Part shown: positions 23,399 through 32,630 of the stretch, in pieces | Layout of the letters: every line of letters begins with the position of its first letter | Numbering within the stretch: position 1 is the first letter of the stretch | Source of the DNA: Thermofilum sp. | GTDB lineage: Archaea; Thermoproteota; Thermoprotei; Thermofilales; Thermofilaceae | Direction of reading: 5' to 3' | Length of the DNA stretch: 40,823 bases | Assembly: GCA_020832965.1 (NCBI GenBank) | Contig: JAJHRM010000007.1 | Coordinates: 1-40,823 of the forward strand | Program-made: the position numbers and the translations under genes | The notes under the pieces: model-generated | What the model was told of the DNA's origin: nothing | The model's database searches: none | The model's input: only the letters and a program-made list of their open reading frames with translations

Positions 23399-23498
23399 GC
23401 AGAGGAGTTAACCAGCCAATAACTGAGGGTGCGCAGCTGAGCTCGCCTCTGCGAGCAGGTGAGGTTGCGCCATGAGCCGTTGCGCTAGGCTCAGCTTT
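23399..23498 (+). ncRNA. Candidate structured RNA upstream of L34e
   Basis: The 310-base gap between aspS and rpl34e holds a segment with strong pairing. GCAGAGG (23399-23405) pairs with CCTCTGC (23446-23452) and encloses an AGTTA/TAACT hairpin (23406-23424). A GAGCC/GGCTC hairpin follows at 23474-23492, then a short T run. A CCTGC/GCAGG hairpin lies just before, at about 23379-23393. A TATA-like AGTTTAAG at 23370-23377 fits transcription into it. No known family recognised; H/ACA-type guide RNA is one possibility. The rest of the gap shows only the L34e TATA. Confidence 0.4.
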
Positions 23499-23526
23499 TA
23501 GGGCGGTGAAAGCCACGCTGGAAAAC

Positions 23527-23536
23527 ATTTATAGAG
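23527..23536 (+). promoter_or_regulatory. TATA box of the L34e gene
   Basis: CATTTATAGA lies 35-44 bases before the L34e ATG at 23571, followed by an AGGTGT ribosome site. Confidence 0.5.
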
Positions 23537-23570
23537 CTCTTTTTTGATGCAAAGCTCTAGGTGTAAGTTA

Positions 23571-23834
23571 ATGCCCAAACCGGGCTTGAGGTCAAGAGCG
23601 AAAAAGCGAAAGCTCGTGAGGACGCCAGGCGGGAGGCTCTCATTACACGTAATTGATAAAAAGCATGATTACCCAAAGTGTGCAATATGCGGTAAACCGT
23701 TGCTCGGGGTGCCAAAGCTAACTTCCCGTGAAGAGAGACGCGGTGTAAGAATGCCCTCAAGGCCTTACGGTGGGTACCTGTGCCACGAGTGCCTAAGGAG
23801 AGCTCTGAAAATCGCGGTATATAAGGCTAGCTAA
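23571..23834 (+). CDS. rpl34e: Large-subunit ribosomal protein eL34
   Basis: 87 residues starting MPKPGLRSRAKKRK, with the RTPGGR block and the zinc site formed by CAICGKPL and CHECL typical of archaeal L34e. The frame is open nine codons further upstream, but family proteins begin at this M, and AGGTGT precedes it. In many archaea L34e and cytidylate kinase genes are neighbours; here Cmk follows 99 bases later. Confidence 0.94.
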   Translation: MPKPGLRSRAKKRKLVRTPGGRLSLHVIDKKHDYPKCAICGKPLLGVPKLTSREERRGVRMPSRPYGGYLCHECLRRALKIAVYKAS

Positions 23835-23893
23835 TGCGCCGTCCCCCCTTAAGTCACAATCACTTTGAAAAGCATAATCTAAGCCGAAAAGTG

Positions 23894-23922
23894 CTTAACA
23901 AGTAAAAACTTTACTTGTTGAG
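23894..23922. promoter_or_regulatory. Perfect inverted repeat directly before cmk (candidate operator)
   Basis: AACAAGTAAA, a 3-base spacer AAC, then TTTACTTGTT: ten paired bases without mismatch (23897-23919). The pairing extends outward by three more bases including one G.T. It ends 12-15 bases before the cmk ATG, covering the likely promoter/leader zone. An operator for a dimeric regulator is most likely; an RNA hairpin is possible. Confidence 0.55.
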
Positions 23923-23933
23923 GGTTCAAAAGC

Positions 23934-24491
23934 ATGGAAAGGCTCATAATTGCTGTAAGTGGTACCCCTGGAAGTGGCAAGACAACGTATGCGCGCTTCC
24001 TGGCCGAGAGGTACGGCTTAAGATTCATCTCAAGCGGCATGTTCTTCAGAGAACTCGCAGAGAAAATGGGTTTGAACTTAATGGAGTTTCATAAATTGGC
24101 TGAAGAGAGGGAGGACATAGACAAAGCGGTTGATACAAGGACGATAGAGGAGGCGAGGCGGGGGAGCGTAGTTATTGAGGGGCATCTTGCTGTGTGGATC
24201 CTAAAAGATATTGCAGATATAAAGATAATAATAGATGCACCATTGGAGATAAGAGCTATGAGGGTATCACAGCGGGACTCTATTCCATTTGAAGAAGCTC
24301 TTTCCCAAATAGTTTTACGTGAAAAAAGTAATGTTGAGAGAGCTTGGAAATACTACAAAATAAATATCCGCGATTTTTCAGTAGCCGATCTAATGATCAA
24401 AACATTTCCTCTGGATATAGAAGCTGTAAAAAGTGTCCTAGCCAGCTTTGTTGATGCTTACCTTCGTGTTCGAAAAACTTATAAGGCATAA
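23934..24491 (+). CDS. cmk: Cytidylate kinase
   Basis: 185 residues. The P-loop GTPGSGKTT spans residues 10-18, and ISSGMFFRELAEKMG follows in the nucleoside-monophosphate-binding region. An EGHLAVWI segment and the mobile lid SQRDSIPFEEAL follow in the order of archaeal Cmk. It phosphorylates CMP/dCMP for nucleotide supply. The ATG at 23934 has GAGGG upstream. It lies between L34e and TFS, as commonly seen next to ribosomal protein genes in archaea, and carries a striking inverted repeat in front. Confidence 0.92.
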   Translation: MERLIIAVSGTPGSGKTTYARFLAERYGLRFISSGMFFRELAEKMGLNLMEFHKLAEEREDIDKAVDTRTIEEARRGSVVIEGHLAVWILKDIADIKIIIDAPLEIRAMRVSQRDSIPFEEALSQIVLREKSNVERAWKYYKINIRDFSVADLMIKTFPLDIEAVKSVLASFVDAYLRVRKTYKA

Positions 24492-24521
24492 GCATTATAA
24501 AGAGAACTTTAGGCGAGCATC

Positions 24522-24851
24522 ATGGAGTTCTGCCCTCAATGCGGAAGCATAATGACACCAACAATAGTTAATGGGAAAAGAGTCCTAAAGTGCGCACACT
24601 GCGGGTACGTTTCTGAGGGAAAAAGCTCCAACACATACAGAGTTTCCCAAAAAATTATGAAAAGCCCAAAAGATGCGGTTTCACTCGTTGATATTGACAT
24701 TTCGACGTTGCCGGTCGTGGAATTTAAGTGTGAAAATTGCGGCAATAATAAGGCGTATGTCTACGAGCTGCAAACCCGTGCGGGCGACGAGCCAGCGACC
24801 AGATTCTATATATGTACGAAGTGCAGAAAGGTTTACAGAGAATACGCCTAG
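24522..24851 (+). CDS. Transcription factor S (TFS)
   Basis: 109 residues with two zinc ribbons: CPQCG/CAHCG at the N-terminus (Rpb9-like) and CENCG/CTKC at the C-terminus (TFIIS-like). The C-terminal ribbon holds the acidic pair DE (about residues 90-91, RAGDEPATRF) that reaches into RNA polymerase to stimulate transcript cleavage, so this is an active TFS. The ATG at 24522 follows cmk by 30 bases. PCNA lies downstream. Confidence 0.93.
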   Translation: MEFCPQCGSIMTPTIVNGKRVLKCAHCGYVSEGKSSNTYRVSQKIMKSPKDAVSLVDIDISTLPVVEFKCENCGNNKAYVYELQTRAGDEPATRFYICTKCRKVYREYA

Positions 24852-24957
24852 CAGTCCACTATTAGGTTTTTGTGCGCTTCGGCTTCTTAGAGCATAGAAG
24901 TCAAAATTACGCAATATCCTTTTAACCTTGAAGTTATTCTTTAATGTGGGAAAACAC

Positions 24958-25698
24958 ATGAAATTCGTCTTTCCGGATGCCAGAGAATGGAAATACATAA
25001 TCGAGAGCTTAGCTACTATAGTTGATGAGGCGAATTTTGTAGCCTCCGTTGATGGGTTAAAGCTTAGGGCGCTTGATCCCGGCCGGATCGCGATGGTTGA
25101 CCTATATATGCCTTCAAATCTTTTTGAAGAGTACTCTGTGGAGCAGGAGACAAAAATAGGAGTAGTTTTAGACGACATAAATGATGTCCTAAAACGGGCA
25201 AAGTCGGACGACAAAATCACTTTCGAGGTCTCACCTGGACGCTTAATCATAACTTTGAGCGGAAGAGCTGAAAGAAAATTTAAATTCCCGCTGATAGATA
25301 TCTCCGGTCAGGAGCTGCCAAGCCCAAAGCTCAACTTCACGGTAGCAGCTAAGATGCTAAGTGATACTTTTAGGGATGCATTGAAGGATGCAGAATTAGT
25401 CTCCGAGACCGTGAAACTGAAGGCTGAAGAAGAGAGTTTATGGCTAATAGCAAAAAGCGACAAGGGCGAGGTGGAAAGCAGGTTCTCAATCGAGACTGGA
25501 AGCCTCGTAGAAATAGATGTTAAGGAAGGCGCTGAGGCAAGCTACGGCATAGAATTCCTCGACAAGATCATCTCGAAGGCCTATAGGATAAGCGATATCC
25601 TCGGCTTACGCTTTGCAACAAACATGCCCTTAGAGTTAACGTTTGACATCGCTGGTGGGGGTACGCTAAGATACCTACTGGCTCCAAGAATGGAATGA
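24958..25698 (+). CDS. pcn: DNA polymerase sliding clamp PCNA
   Basis: 246 residues, normal for PCNA. It begins MKFVFPDAREWKYII and includes the D-x-LR-A-LDP block near residue 35 and a C-terminal LRYLLAPRM end. It forms a trimeric ring that tethers polymerases and other replication factors to DNA. I chose the ATG at 24958; an in-frame upstream TTG at 24928 lies just past a TATA-like CTTTTAA (about 24917-24923) and would not leave room for a leader. The large primase subunit gene follows after 18 bases. Confidence 0.95.
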   Translation: MKFVFPDAREWKYIIESLATIVDEANFVASVDGLKLRALDPGRIAMVDLYMPSNLFEEYSVEQETKIGVVLDDINDVLKRAKSDDKITFEVSPGRLIITLSGRAERKFKFPLIDISGQELPSPKLNFTVAAKMLSDTFRDALKDAELVSETVKLKAEEESLWLIAKSDKGEVESRFSIETGSLVEIDVKEGAEASYGIEFLDKIISKAYRISDILGLRFATNMPLELTFDIAGGGTLRYLLAPRME

Positions 25699-25716
25699 CA
25701 GATGAACGATTAATTT

Positions 25717-26781
25717 ATGGAGACGAAAACCTTAAAGGTTATTTTAGGCCCGGCGGATTACTTAAGGTATCCCTTTCTTAGAGAGGCTATCGAGAACATT
25801 AGGCTCTTCGGTCTCACGCTAGAGGATATAGGTAATTCGCCTCTCGGTGCTGAACTGCTGAATAATGCAAGGAAGAAAATTCTTACAGTGATAGAAAAAG
25901 GCTACTACCCTACCCCTGAGAGCAGCCCTGGGAGTGATTACAGGATTGAAGTTGCATCTTTCCTTACAACGCTAATCATTCTCTCCGAGATCGGCGATGA
26001 AGCTCTTAACGAAAAATTTGCCATCGTTTTCTCAAAATGTGTAGCCTCTGAACTGAGCAAGGACTCTATCAAAAAAGCTATCTTCATCGCGGTCGACACG
26101 TTAGGATGGCACATAACGCTCGACGGCAATGAGTGCCTTTTGCACTATAAACACTACCTTCATGGAGTGCCCGAGTATGCTGGAGAGTGGAAGTTAATCA
26201 ACAGACCTGTGAGTGGCGGAATTGTCAGAGTACCACAAGATAAAATTTTTAGGATTGTAGAGACGGGAATCAAGAAGCACGTCCTTAGCCTAATAGAAAA
26301 GACCACTGTGGAGGAAAGTAAAATCCCGGAGAGGCTCTACAAGGTCGTGGAGGAAATTGCGACTGTCTGGAGTAATCTCCGCAGCGAACTAGCGGCTTAT
26401 GCGCGAAAAGCTTATCGCAGCAAAGAAGAAGAGCTCTTTCCACCCTGTATCCGTTCACTTCTAAAGGACCTGTCGTCTGGGAAAAATTTAACGCATGTTG
26501 CCAGGTTCGCTTTGGCTTCGTTCCTCCTAAACATAGGCTTTAACGTCGATGAGGTTTTGGAAGTCTTCAGATTGTCGCCAGATTTTAGAGAAGATATAGC
26601 CCGATACCAGATAGAGCACATTGCAGGATTAAGAGGTTCACGAACTAAGTATCTACCTTACAAGTGTGAAAACATGCGTTCCTATGGTCTATGTATGTGG
26701 AGATGCGAAAATGTAAGACACCCATTACAGTATTTCTTCAGGGCTGCCAGAGGTAGAACTCCGCGTGTCGCAGAAAGCTAG
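25717..26781 (+). CDS. priL: DNA primase large subunit PriL
   Basis: 354 residues. An N-terminal helical region (LGPADYLRYPFLREA) leads into the C-terminal iron-sulphur domain, with cysteines at FPPCIRSLL, YKCENM, YGLC and WRCEN, four in total as needed for the 4Fe-4S cluster. It supports primer initiation together with PriS. ATG at 25717. Its last 17 bases overlap the PriS gene, so the two subunits are translated together, in the order PCNA-PriL-PriS. Confidence 0.93.
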   Translation: METKTLKVILGPADYLRYPFLREAIENIRLFGLTLEDIGNSPLGAELLNNARKKILTVIEKGYYPTPESSPGSDYRIEVASFLTTLIILSEIGDEALNEKFAIVFSKCVASELSKDSIKKAIFIAVDTLGWHITLDGNECLLHYKHYLHGVPEYAGEWKLINRPVSGGIVRVPQDKIFRIVETGIKKHVLSLIEKTTVEESKIPERLYKVVEEIATVWSNLRSELAAYARKAYRSKEEELFPPCIRSLLKDLSSGKNLTHVARFALASFLLNIGFNVDEVLEVFRLSPDFREDIARYQIEHIAGLRGSRTKYLPYKCENMRSYGLCMWRCENVRHPLQYFFRAARGRTPRVAES

Positions 26782-27922
26782 CAAAGTAGAGCCGGGATTA
26801 CAACTGGTAAAGAGGCTCTTTGCATCATTTTACTCTCGGAACATAGTAGACCCGCCGAGCAACCTATCACAACGAGAATTTGCTTTCTCCAAATTCGGAG
26901 CAAGCACGATGATTAGACACGTATCATTTAGCGATCCTAAAGAAATGAACAACTACATTAGGATGCATATTCCTCAGCATATTTTCTACTCCTCTGCCTA
27001 CTACAAAAACCCCTCTGCACAAAATATGGAGGAGAAAGGCTGGCTCGGCGCGGACTTAATCTTTGATATTGACGTGGATCATATGCTCACAGCCTGTAAA
27101 GACTTCCACGATTACTGGAGATGCTTGGACTGCGGTGCAAGCGGCTGGGGGTTCACTTTAAAATGTCCGTCATGTGGCAGTGAGAGGCTCGAGTGGAGCA
27201 AGTGGGTATGCGAGATATGCATAAATTATGCACGTGAAGAAATAATTAAGTTGATTGAGATTCTAGAGGAGGACTTTGGAATAAGTCGCTCAGAGATGCT
27301 CGTTGCTTTTTCTGGTCACAGAGGATTTCACCTTCACGTCGAGAGTGAAGCCGTTCGAGACCTGGATCAGGATGCTCGAAGAGAAATCTCTGATTATTTG
27401 AGGGGGGTTGGGCTTGATTTGTCACTGCTTCTAGTTAGGGATAGAGAGAATTACAAGTTCAAGTATTCTACAACCTCACCCGGCTGGGCTGGCAGAATAT
27501 TTAAGTTCCTTGTTTTAAGAGTTTCTTCCGAGGAAAATGTAGGTGTTGAGGAATTGAGCAAGCCTTATGAGTGGTGGAGTCAAATCGTCAGTTCAGCTTT
27601 AAGCGAGCTCTCCGTAAAAATAGACGAGAAAGTGACCATCGATACTAAGAGACTAATAAGGCTCCCAGGGAGTCTTCATGGAAAGACAGGCTTAAAAGTT
27701 TTCACCCTCACACCCAGCGAAATTGAAAACTATGATTCAGTCACGATCCTTAAAAGAGCAATTGTGTTTCCCGAAGATACAGTAAGAGTTCGGCTAAAAC
27801 CTCTCCCGAGGAAAGTTCTCTTCTTCGACTTTAAGGAGGCAAAAAGTGAGCTGCTGGAGGCGCCCTTATTCCTAGCGGTGTACATGCTTCTCAACGGAGG
27901 GGCAGAAATACTACGTGCTTGA
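26765..27922 (+). CDS. priS: DNA primase catalytic subunit PriS
   Basis: 385 residues. The catalytic D-x-D lies in LIFDIDVDHM near residue 100. A zinc knuckle (CLDCG, CPSCG, CEIC) is inserted just after it, and SGHRGFHLHVE provides the conserved histidine segment near residue 190. It synthesises RNA/DNA primers. The start is GTG at 26765, inside the end of PriL. A T-rich tract follows the stop. Confidence 0.95.
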   Translation: MSQKASKVEPGLQLVKRLFASFYSRNIVDPPSNLSQREFAFSKFGASTMIRHVSFSDPKEMNNYIRMHIPQHIFYSSAYYKNPSAQNMEEKGWLGADLIFDIDVDHMLTACKDFHDYWRCLDCGASGWGFTLKCPSCGSERLEWSKWVCEICINYAREEIIKLIEILEEDFGISRSEMLVAFSGHRGFHLHVESEAVRDLDQDARREISDYLRGVGLDLSLLLVRDRENYKFKYSTTSPGWAGRIFKFLVLRVSSEENVGVEELSKPYEWWSQIVSSALSELSVKIDEKVTIDTKRLIRLPGSLHGKTGLKVFTLTPSEIENYDSVTILKRAIVFPEDTVRVRLKPLPRKVLFFDFKEAKSELLEAPLFLAVYMLLNGGAEILRA

Positions 27923-27956
27923 CATCTTCACCTAGAAGTTAATCCCTCATTTAAAA

Positions 27957-27976
27957 CATTTTTAATTTTTTTCCTC
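27957..27976 (+). terminator. T-rich terminator after priS
   Basis: Runs of five and seven T (about 27959-27963 and 27966-27972) follow the PriS stop by some 35 bases in the gap between converging genes, the usual form of an archaeal terminator. Confidence 0.5.
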
Positions 27977-27998
27977 ACTCTTACCGCAGAAGCACTCA

Positions 27999-29009
27999 CT
28001 ACAAATTAATGTTTGCTTTGACGCGGTAAAGAGCTTCGATGCCAATGGACTTACCTGCTATGGTTGCAAGCTCCTTCCTAAAGCCACAGAAAGGAATCAC
28101 TACACTTGCACTACTCTCCTTTATGTACCTCAATATTTGAGCTAAGTCCGCGTGACTGCTTAGCGGAATGCCCAACTTACCCCTAGCCCACCCTGTACAT
28201 ATGCGTCTAGGAAAGGCCCCGCCATTTTTTGAGCTTAGACCCGTAATTATTGGTGAGGGCTTGTTAGGAGCTTGCCCATTCCAGTAGGCATATGCTCCTA
28301 GCCACTCACCATGCGCTTCATATATGTGATTATGCCTGGCGATATCCTCTTCAACCAGTGGTAATGCATCTAGTGAGGCATTCATAAGCGCCACAAGCTC
28401 TTGTGCTGTGCCGATGCTTCTTCCTTTAAAAACTACTGGAGTGTTTTCCTCGAAATGCCTCTTAGCGATGGAGACTATCTCCCGATAAAGCTTATTACGA
28501 GGCGGAAAAATATACGTAGGCGCCCCATAAGTTGCATCTATTATGAGGACATCGCCTTTAACTATTTGCGCAGGTCTAAGTATCAGTCGCTTCTCAAGAT
28601 TAAAGTCGCCCGTGAAGACTATTTCTTTTCCGCCGAGATTAAAGGAGAACTGTAAACTTCCAATTATGTGGCCTGCGCTATAAGCTGAGAAATTTACGCC
28701 TGAAACTTCAACTGTCTCGCCGTGACCTATATAGATAACGTTGCTCAGCCTCTCCCTCGGATCTATTATTTCACGAGTAGCTTTACTCATGATTTTTGGA
28801 ACACTTGGGTAAGCTTTTAGCACCCTATGAGAGAAATGATCGCTATGACCATGAGAGATAAGGATGACTTCAGGAACTTTTTTCGGCATTCTAGTTGGAT
28901 CGAGAACAATAACCTTCCCATAGCTTTGCAAAGTAACGCCATGGTCGACAGTGACTTCTAGCATTGCGTAGTACCCCCAAGGCGGTTTTTCGGGTAAAGG
29001 AAAAAACAT
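27999..29009 (-). CDS. Metallo-beta-lactamase-fold nuclease-like protein
   Basis: 336 residues. The zinc motif H53-G-H55-S-D57-H58 (SHGHSDH), YSAGHIIGS near residue 112, FTGDF near 134 and a late LSSHAD histidine give the ligand set of the MBL fold. The pattern is close to the COG1236 exonuclease group (CPSF-like/Snm1-like); RNA or DNA processing is likely but unproven. The ATG overlaps the stop of the upstream phosphoribosyltransferase gene (TAATG), so they are co-translated. A later start at M16 is possible. Confidence 0.75.
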   Translation of the reverse strand: MFFPLPEKPPWGYYAMLEVTVDHGVTLQSYGKVIVLDPTRMPKKVPEVILISHGHSDHFSHRVLKAYPSVPKIMSKATREIIDPRERLSNVIYIGHGETVEVSGVNFSAYSAGHIIGSLQFSFNLGGKEIVFTGDFNLEKRLILRPAQIVKGDVLIIDATYGAPTYIFPPRNKLYREIVSIAKRHFEENTPVVFKGRSIGTAQELVALMNASLDALPLVEEDIARHNHIYEAHGEWLGAYAYWNGQAPNKPSPIITGLSSKNGGAFPRRICTGWARGKLGIPLSSHADLAQILRYIKESSASVVIPFCGFRKELATIAGKSIGIEALYRVKANINL

Positions 29010-29680
29010 TATTTAATCATGATCGCTTCTCCTGCTTGTTGAATTAATCCCTTTTCTGCTAATTTCTTAAGAGCCATGCTATAGTAATGTTCTCCAACAT
29101 CTATGCCGTAAATTGCCTTAAACCTTTGAACTACTTCCTCCAAGGATACCTCCACTTTACCCTCCTTTTTTAGCTCTGAGAGTATTTTCTCTAAGAAATT
29201 AGTGGTGTCCTCAAGCCTGGTCCAAGGGTACTGATACCAGATCCACTCTTTTACCTCCTCTACGTAGAAGTCGGGCTTTACTTTAGCAACAGGTGAAATC
29301 CACTGCATGGCAGCAATCTTTAGGTTGCTTGGCTTCCACTTAGAAGTGATGTAGTCTCTAGCTACGATCACCGAGTCACCAGTATCAACTATGTCGTCTA
29401 CAAGTAGAACATTTTTTCCTCGAAGGTCAACCTCGTACGGATACCTAACATGGGCTACCGCTGTGATTTCAGCGGCTTTTCCCCAGTGCAAAACTTGTAT
29501 ACTTAAGAGGTCATGAACATCTAGAAAGTCACAGAGCAGCCTTGCCGGAACATAGCCCCCCCTAGCTATGGCGACTATGAGGTCTGGAGAGTACCTAGCG
29601 CTTTCGATTTTTTCGGCAAGCTCTCGGCACCACCGAACAACCTCTTCCCATCGGACAAGCTTGGTATTAACCCTGTTCAC
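29009..29680 (-). CDS. Phosphoribosyltransferase with C-terminal helical extension
   Basis: 223 residues. The PRPP loop VLLVDDIVDTGDS is at residues 91-103 and an IARGGYVPARLL loop near 38-50, as in type I purine phosphoribosyltransferases (xanthine/guanine/hypoxanthine). Residues ~165-223 (VSLEEVVQRFKAIYG to AEKGLIQQAGEA) look like a winged helix, which suggests a regulatory or DNA-binding role beyond salvage; that is inference. GTG start at 29680. Coupled to the MBL gene by TAATG. Confidence 0.8.
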   Translation of the reverse strand: MNRVNTKLVRWEEVVRWCRELAEKIESARYSPDLIVAIARGGYVPARLLCDFLDVHDLLSIQVLHWGKAAEITAVAHVRYPYEVDLRGKNVLLVDDIVDTGDSVIVARDYITSKWKPSNLKIAAMQWISPVAKVKPDFYVEEVKEWIWYQYPWTRLEDTTNFLEKILSELKKEGKVEVSLEEVVQRFKAIYGIDVGEHYYSMALKKLAEKGLIQQAGEAIMIK

Positions 29681-29796
29681 ACATGTACATTGTGTTAAAA
29701 CAAAAAAATTTTTCGTAGGCTCGTGTACTACATAGCTTTAAAATAGCTTTAAAAGTAATTGCTCGCAGTCTATTTGAGTATCCTTAAGGTGTCCTT

Positions 29797-30354
29797 ATGG
29801 AGTGTGTTAAGGTTAATGCCGTACTCTTGGGGGATAGGGTTGTAGTACTTGATGTAAGGGAAGGTCATGATCTGTATTTTAGAGGAGGTTTTTACGGGAG
29901 GTTTTTCACTGTTCCGAAACCCAAGCTTCCAGATGTTGAGAGGGAGCTCGAAATTTCATTGTTCGATGCAATGTATTTATTGGAACAAGGGTGCTTAAAT
30001 TTGGTGAACGAGAAAGGAGAAACCATAAAGCCGTCAGAATTTTTCTCAATAGCTTCAAAACTTTACGATAATTTCCATGATGCTTACGCAGTCTACAAGG
30101 ACCTAAGGAATAGGGGGTACGTTGTGAAGTCAGGCATGAAGTTCGGGTCCACATTCGCAGTTTATCAGTTTGGTCCCGGAATAGACCATTCCATTTTTCT
30201 CGTTGATGTCTTAAAGTATGGGGACAAACTTGACCCAATACAAATAATTAGGGCTGGTAGGCTGTCACACTCTGTTAGGAAGAGGTTCATAATGGCCTAT
30301 AGGGACCCGGCTACTAACAGGATACAGTACTTTTCCTTCAAATGGCTCATGTAG
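29797..30354 (+). CDS. endA: tRNA-splicing endonuclease
   Basis: 185 residues, single-domain archaeal EndA. The catalytic triad is visible as Y123 (FAVYQFG), H131 (GIDHSIF) and K162 (VRKRF). It cuts bulge-helix-bulge structures in pre-tRNA and other RNAs. Crenarchaeal enzymes are usually heterotetramers of this type with a non-catalytic paralogue and accept non-canonical intron positions; a second subunit is not in this window. The gene lies 25 kb from the tRNA-Arg with an intron-like insertion. ATG at 29797. Confidence 0.94.
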   Translation: MECVKVNAVLLGDRVVVLDVREGHDLYFRGGFYGRFFTVPKPKLPDVERELEISLFDAMYLLEQGCLNLVNEKGETIKPSEFFSIASKLYDNFHDAYAVYKDLRNRGYVVKSGMKFGSTFAVYQFGPGIDHSIFLVDVLKYGDKLDPIQIIRAGRLSHSVRKRFIMAYRDPATNRIQYFSFKWLM

Positions 30355-30411
30355 GTTAGGTGCTACTTCAGAAATTGAATGTTCTAGCATTTGGGCATGC
30401 ACGCCAGGAAA

Positions 30412-30421
30412 GATTAAATAC
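30412..30421 (+). promoter_or_regulatory. TATA box of the MTA phosphorylase gene
   Basis: GATTAAATAC lies 27-36 bases before the ATG at 30448, predicting an almost leaderless mRNA. Confidence 0.6.
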
Positions 30422-30447
30422 CATGTAAGCAATTAACTTTTTTCGCC

Positions 30448-31236
30448 ATGAGGAAAATTAGAATCGGCATAATTGGTGGAAGCGGACTTTATTCTCCAGA
30501 CTTCCTGAAGAGTACTAGGGAAGAGAAGATTTACACGCCTTACGGTGCGCCATCTTCAAGCATCATGGTTGGAGAGATCTCAGGAGTAGAGGTTGCCTTT
30601 CTGCCCAGACACGGTAAGAAACATGAGTTTCCTCCGCACAAGGTAAACTACAGGGCAAACATCTGGGCGTTCAAGGAGCTCGGCGTTGAGAGATTAATAT
30701 CTGTTTCTGCTGTTGGAAGTCTGCGTGAAGACTACAAGCCCGGAGATTTCGTGTGCACGGATCAGTTTATTGACATGACGAAAAAAAGGGAATATTCCTT
30801 CTATGAGGGCCCTGTTGTTGCTCATGTATCAGTGGCGGACCCATTCTGTCCAATGCTCCGGGAAATATGTACAGATGTTGCAAGTGAACTGGGCATAACG
30901 ATGCATAAGACTGGGACCTACGTATGTATTGAGGGGCCAAGATTCTCTACAAGAGCTGAGTCAAAGCTGTGGAGACAGTTTGGAGCCGACATTGTCGGCA
31001 TGACACTTGTACCGGAGGTGAATCTGGCCCGCGAAGCTAGGATGTGTTTCTTGAACATCGCAATGGTTACCGACTATGATGTATGGGCGGAGAAGCCCGT
31101 CACAGCCCACGAAGTAGCAAGAGTAATGGCTGAAAACACTGAAAAGGTAAAGAGACTTTTGAGTAGTTTGATTCCAAGAATTCCCATTGAAAGAAAGTGC
31201 CAGTGCGCTAAGTTCCTTGACGAAGCATTAATCTAA
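30448..31236 (+). CDS. mtnP: S-methyl-5'-thioadenosine phosphorylase
   Basis: 262 residues of the purine nucleoside phosphorylase-II fold: [10 protein letters not shown] phosphate loop, [23 protein letters not shown] and the substrate segment [12 protein letters not shown]. The C-terminal KCQC motif near residue 250 is the C-x-C that forms disulphides in hyperthermophilic MTA phosphorylases. It cleaves MTA to adenine and methylthioribose-1-phosphate. SAH hydrolase is the next gene downstream, so two SAM by-products are processed side by side. Confidence 0.93.
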   Translation: MRKIRIGIIGGSGLYSPDFLKSTREEKIYTPYGAPSSSIMVGEISGVEVAFLPRHGKKHEFPPHKVNYRANIWAFKELGVERLISVSAVGSLREDYKPGDFVCTDQFIDMTKKREYSFYEGPVVAHVSVADPFCPMLREICTDVASELGITMHKTGTYVCIEGPRFSTRAESKLWRQFGADIVGMTLVPEVNLAREARMCFLNIAMVTDYDVWAEKPVTAHEVARVMAENTEKVKRLLSSLIPRIPIERKCQCAKFLDEALI

Positions 31237-31325
31237 AAAATCGACGATACATTTTCTTTCTTGGATCATTTCATCAGCGTTCGAAAAACTATTTAGCATT
31301 CTAGGCACATTCTTCGTGACGAATT

Positions 31326-32624
31326 ATGGAGTACAAGGTCAAGGACATTTCCTCTGCTCCAAAGGGCAAGCTAATGGTAGAATGGGCTGAGCAGCACATG
31401 CCAGTTCTTAGATACATCAGGCAGAAATACTCAGAAGAGAAACCCCTAAAGGGCATAAAAATAGCAGCCTGCATGCATGTCACCAAGGAGACAGCAGTAC
31501 TCATGCTCGCACTGCGCGATGCAGGTGCCGAAGTTGCTCTCTCAGCTTCAAATCCACTTTCAACACAGGACCCTGTCGCCGCTTACCTGGTAACCGAGGG
31601 GGTGAGTGTCTTTGCCTGGAGGGGCATGAGGGAGGACGAGTACTACGAGTCTATAGCTAGGGCTGCTTCAATTGGACCTAACATTACCATGGATGACGGA
31701 GGAGACCTCACAGTCATGATACATAAACTTGCAATGAACATTGCTGAGGGAATGGATTATAAGATCGCCAGGCAGGTTCTTTCTAGCGATGTGGCTAAAC
31801 AGATTTATGGAGGAACAGAAGAAACGACTACCGGAGTTATCCGGTTAAAGGCGCTTGAGAAGAATGGCAGACTTCTCTACCCGGTAATTGCAGTCAATGA
31901 CTCAAAAACAAAGTTCATGTTTGATAATAGGTATGGTACGGGGCAGTCCGCGATTGATGGTATCCTCAGGGCTACAAACATTCTTTTTGCTGGTAAAAAC
32001 GTCGTAGTTGCTGGCTATGGCTGGGTGGGCAGGGGTATAGCTTGGCGTGCGCGGGGGATGGGTTCACGTGTCTTAGTGGTGGAGATTGACCCCATTAAGG
32101 CTCTAGAGGCTTACTACGACGGCTTCTATGTAGCAGATATGTCAACAGCATCAGAGTGGGGCGACGTGTTCATAACTGCGACAGGCAACAAGGACGTAAT
32201 ACGTACTGAACACTTCTTGAATATGAAGAATGGGGCAATACTAGCTAATGCTGGACACTTCAACGTTGAAATATCTGTAACAGATCTAGAGAGGCTAGCA
32301 GTCTCAAAGAGAAGAATAAATGAGAGCGTCGAGGAATACCTACTGCCCAACAACAGGAAATTGTATCTCATTTCCGAGGGTAGGCTTGTAAATTTGGCTG
32401 CCGCTGAGGGGCACCCAAGCGAAGTCATGGACCTCTCCTTTGGAAACCAGGCCTTAGCAGTAAAAACTCTTGTTAAGAAACACGGGTCACTACAGCCAAA
32501 AGTTTATAGACTTCCGATCTCAATTGACAGGAAAATAGCATATATAAAGCTAAAGGCTCTTGGAGTGAAAATCGAGAAACTAACCCCCGAACAGAAAAAA
32601 TACCTTGAGTCCTGGTCCGGCTAA
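31326..32624 (+). CDS. ahcY: S-adenosylhomocysteine hydrolase
   Basis: 432 residues. Substrate segments ([28 protein letters not shown]) and the NAD-binding Rossmann motif [18 protein letters not shown] (about residue 228) are typical; the C-terminus (KYLESW) is near normal. It converts SAH to adenosine and homocysteine, relieving inhibition of methyltransferases. ATG at 31326 with a TATA-like ACTATTTAG about 35-45 bases upstream. The methylthiotransferase gene, a SAM user, begins six bases after the stop. Confidence 0.95.
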   Translation: MEYKVKDISSAPKGKLMVEWAEQHMPVLRYIRQKYSEEKPLKGIKIAACMHVTKETAVLMLALRDAGAEVALSASNPLSTQDPVAAYLVTEGVSVFAWRGMREDEYYESIARAASIGPNITMDDGGDLTVMIHKLAMNIAEGMDYKIARQVLSSDVAKQIYGGTEETTTGVIRLKALEKNGRLLYPVIAVNDSKTKFMFDNRYGTGQSAIDGILRATNILFAGKNVVVAGYGWVGRGIAWRARGMGSRVLVVEIDPIKALEAYYDGFYVADMSTASEWGDVFITATGNKDVIRTEHFLNMKNGAILANAGHFNVEISVTDLERLAVSKRRINESVEEYLLPNNRKLYLISEGRLVNLAAAEGHPSEVMDLSFGNQALAVKTLVKKHGSLQPKVYRLPISIDRKIAYIKLKALGVKIEKLTPEQKKYLESWSG

Positions 32625-32630
32625 TGCGCC

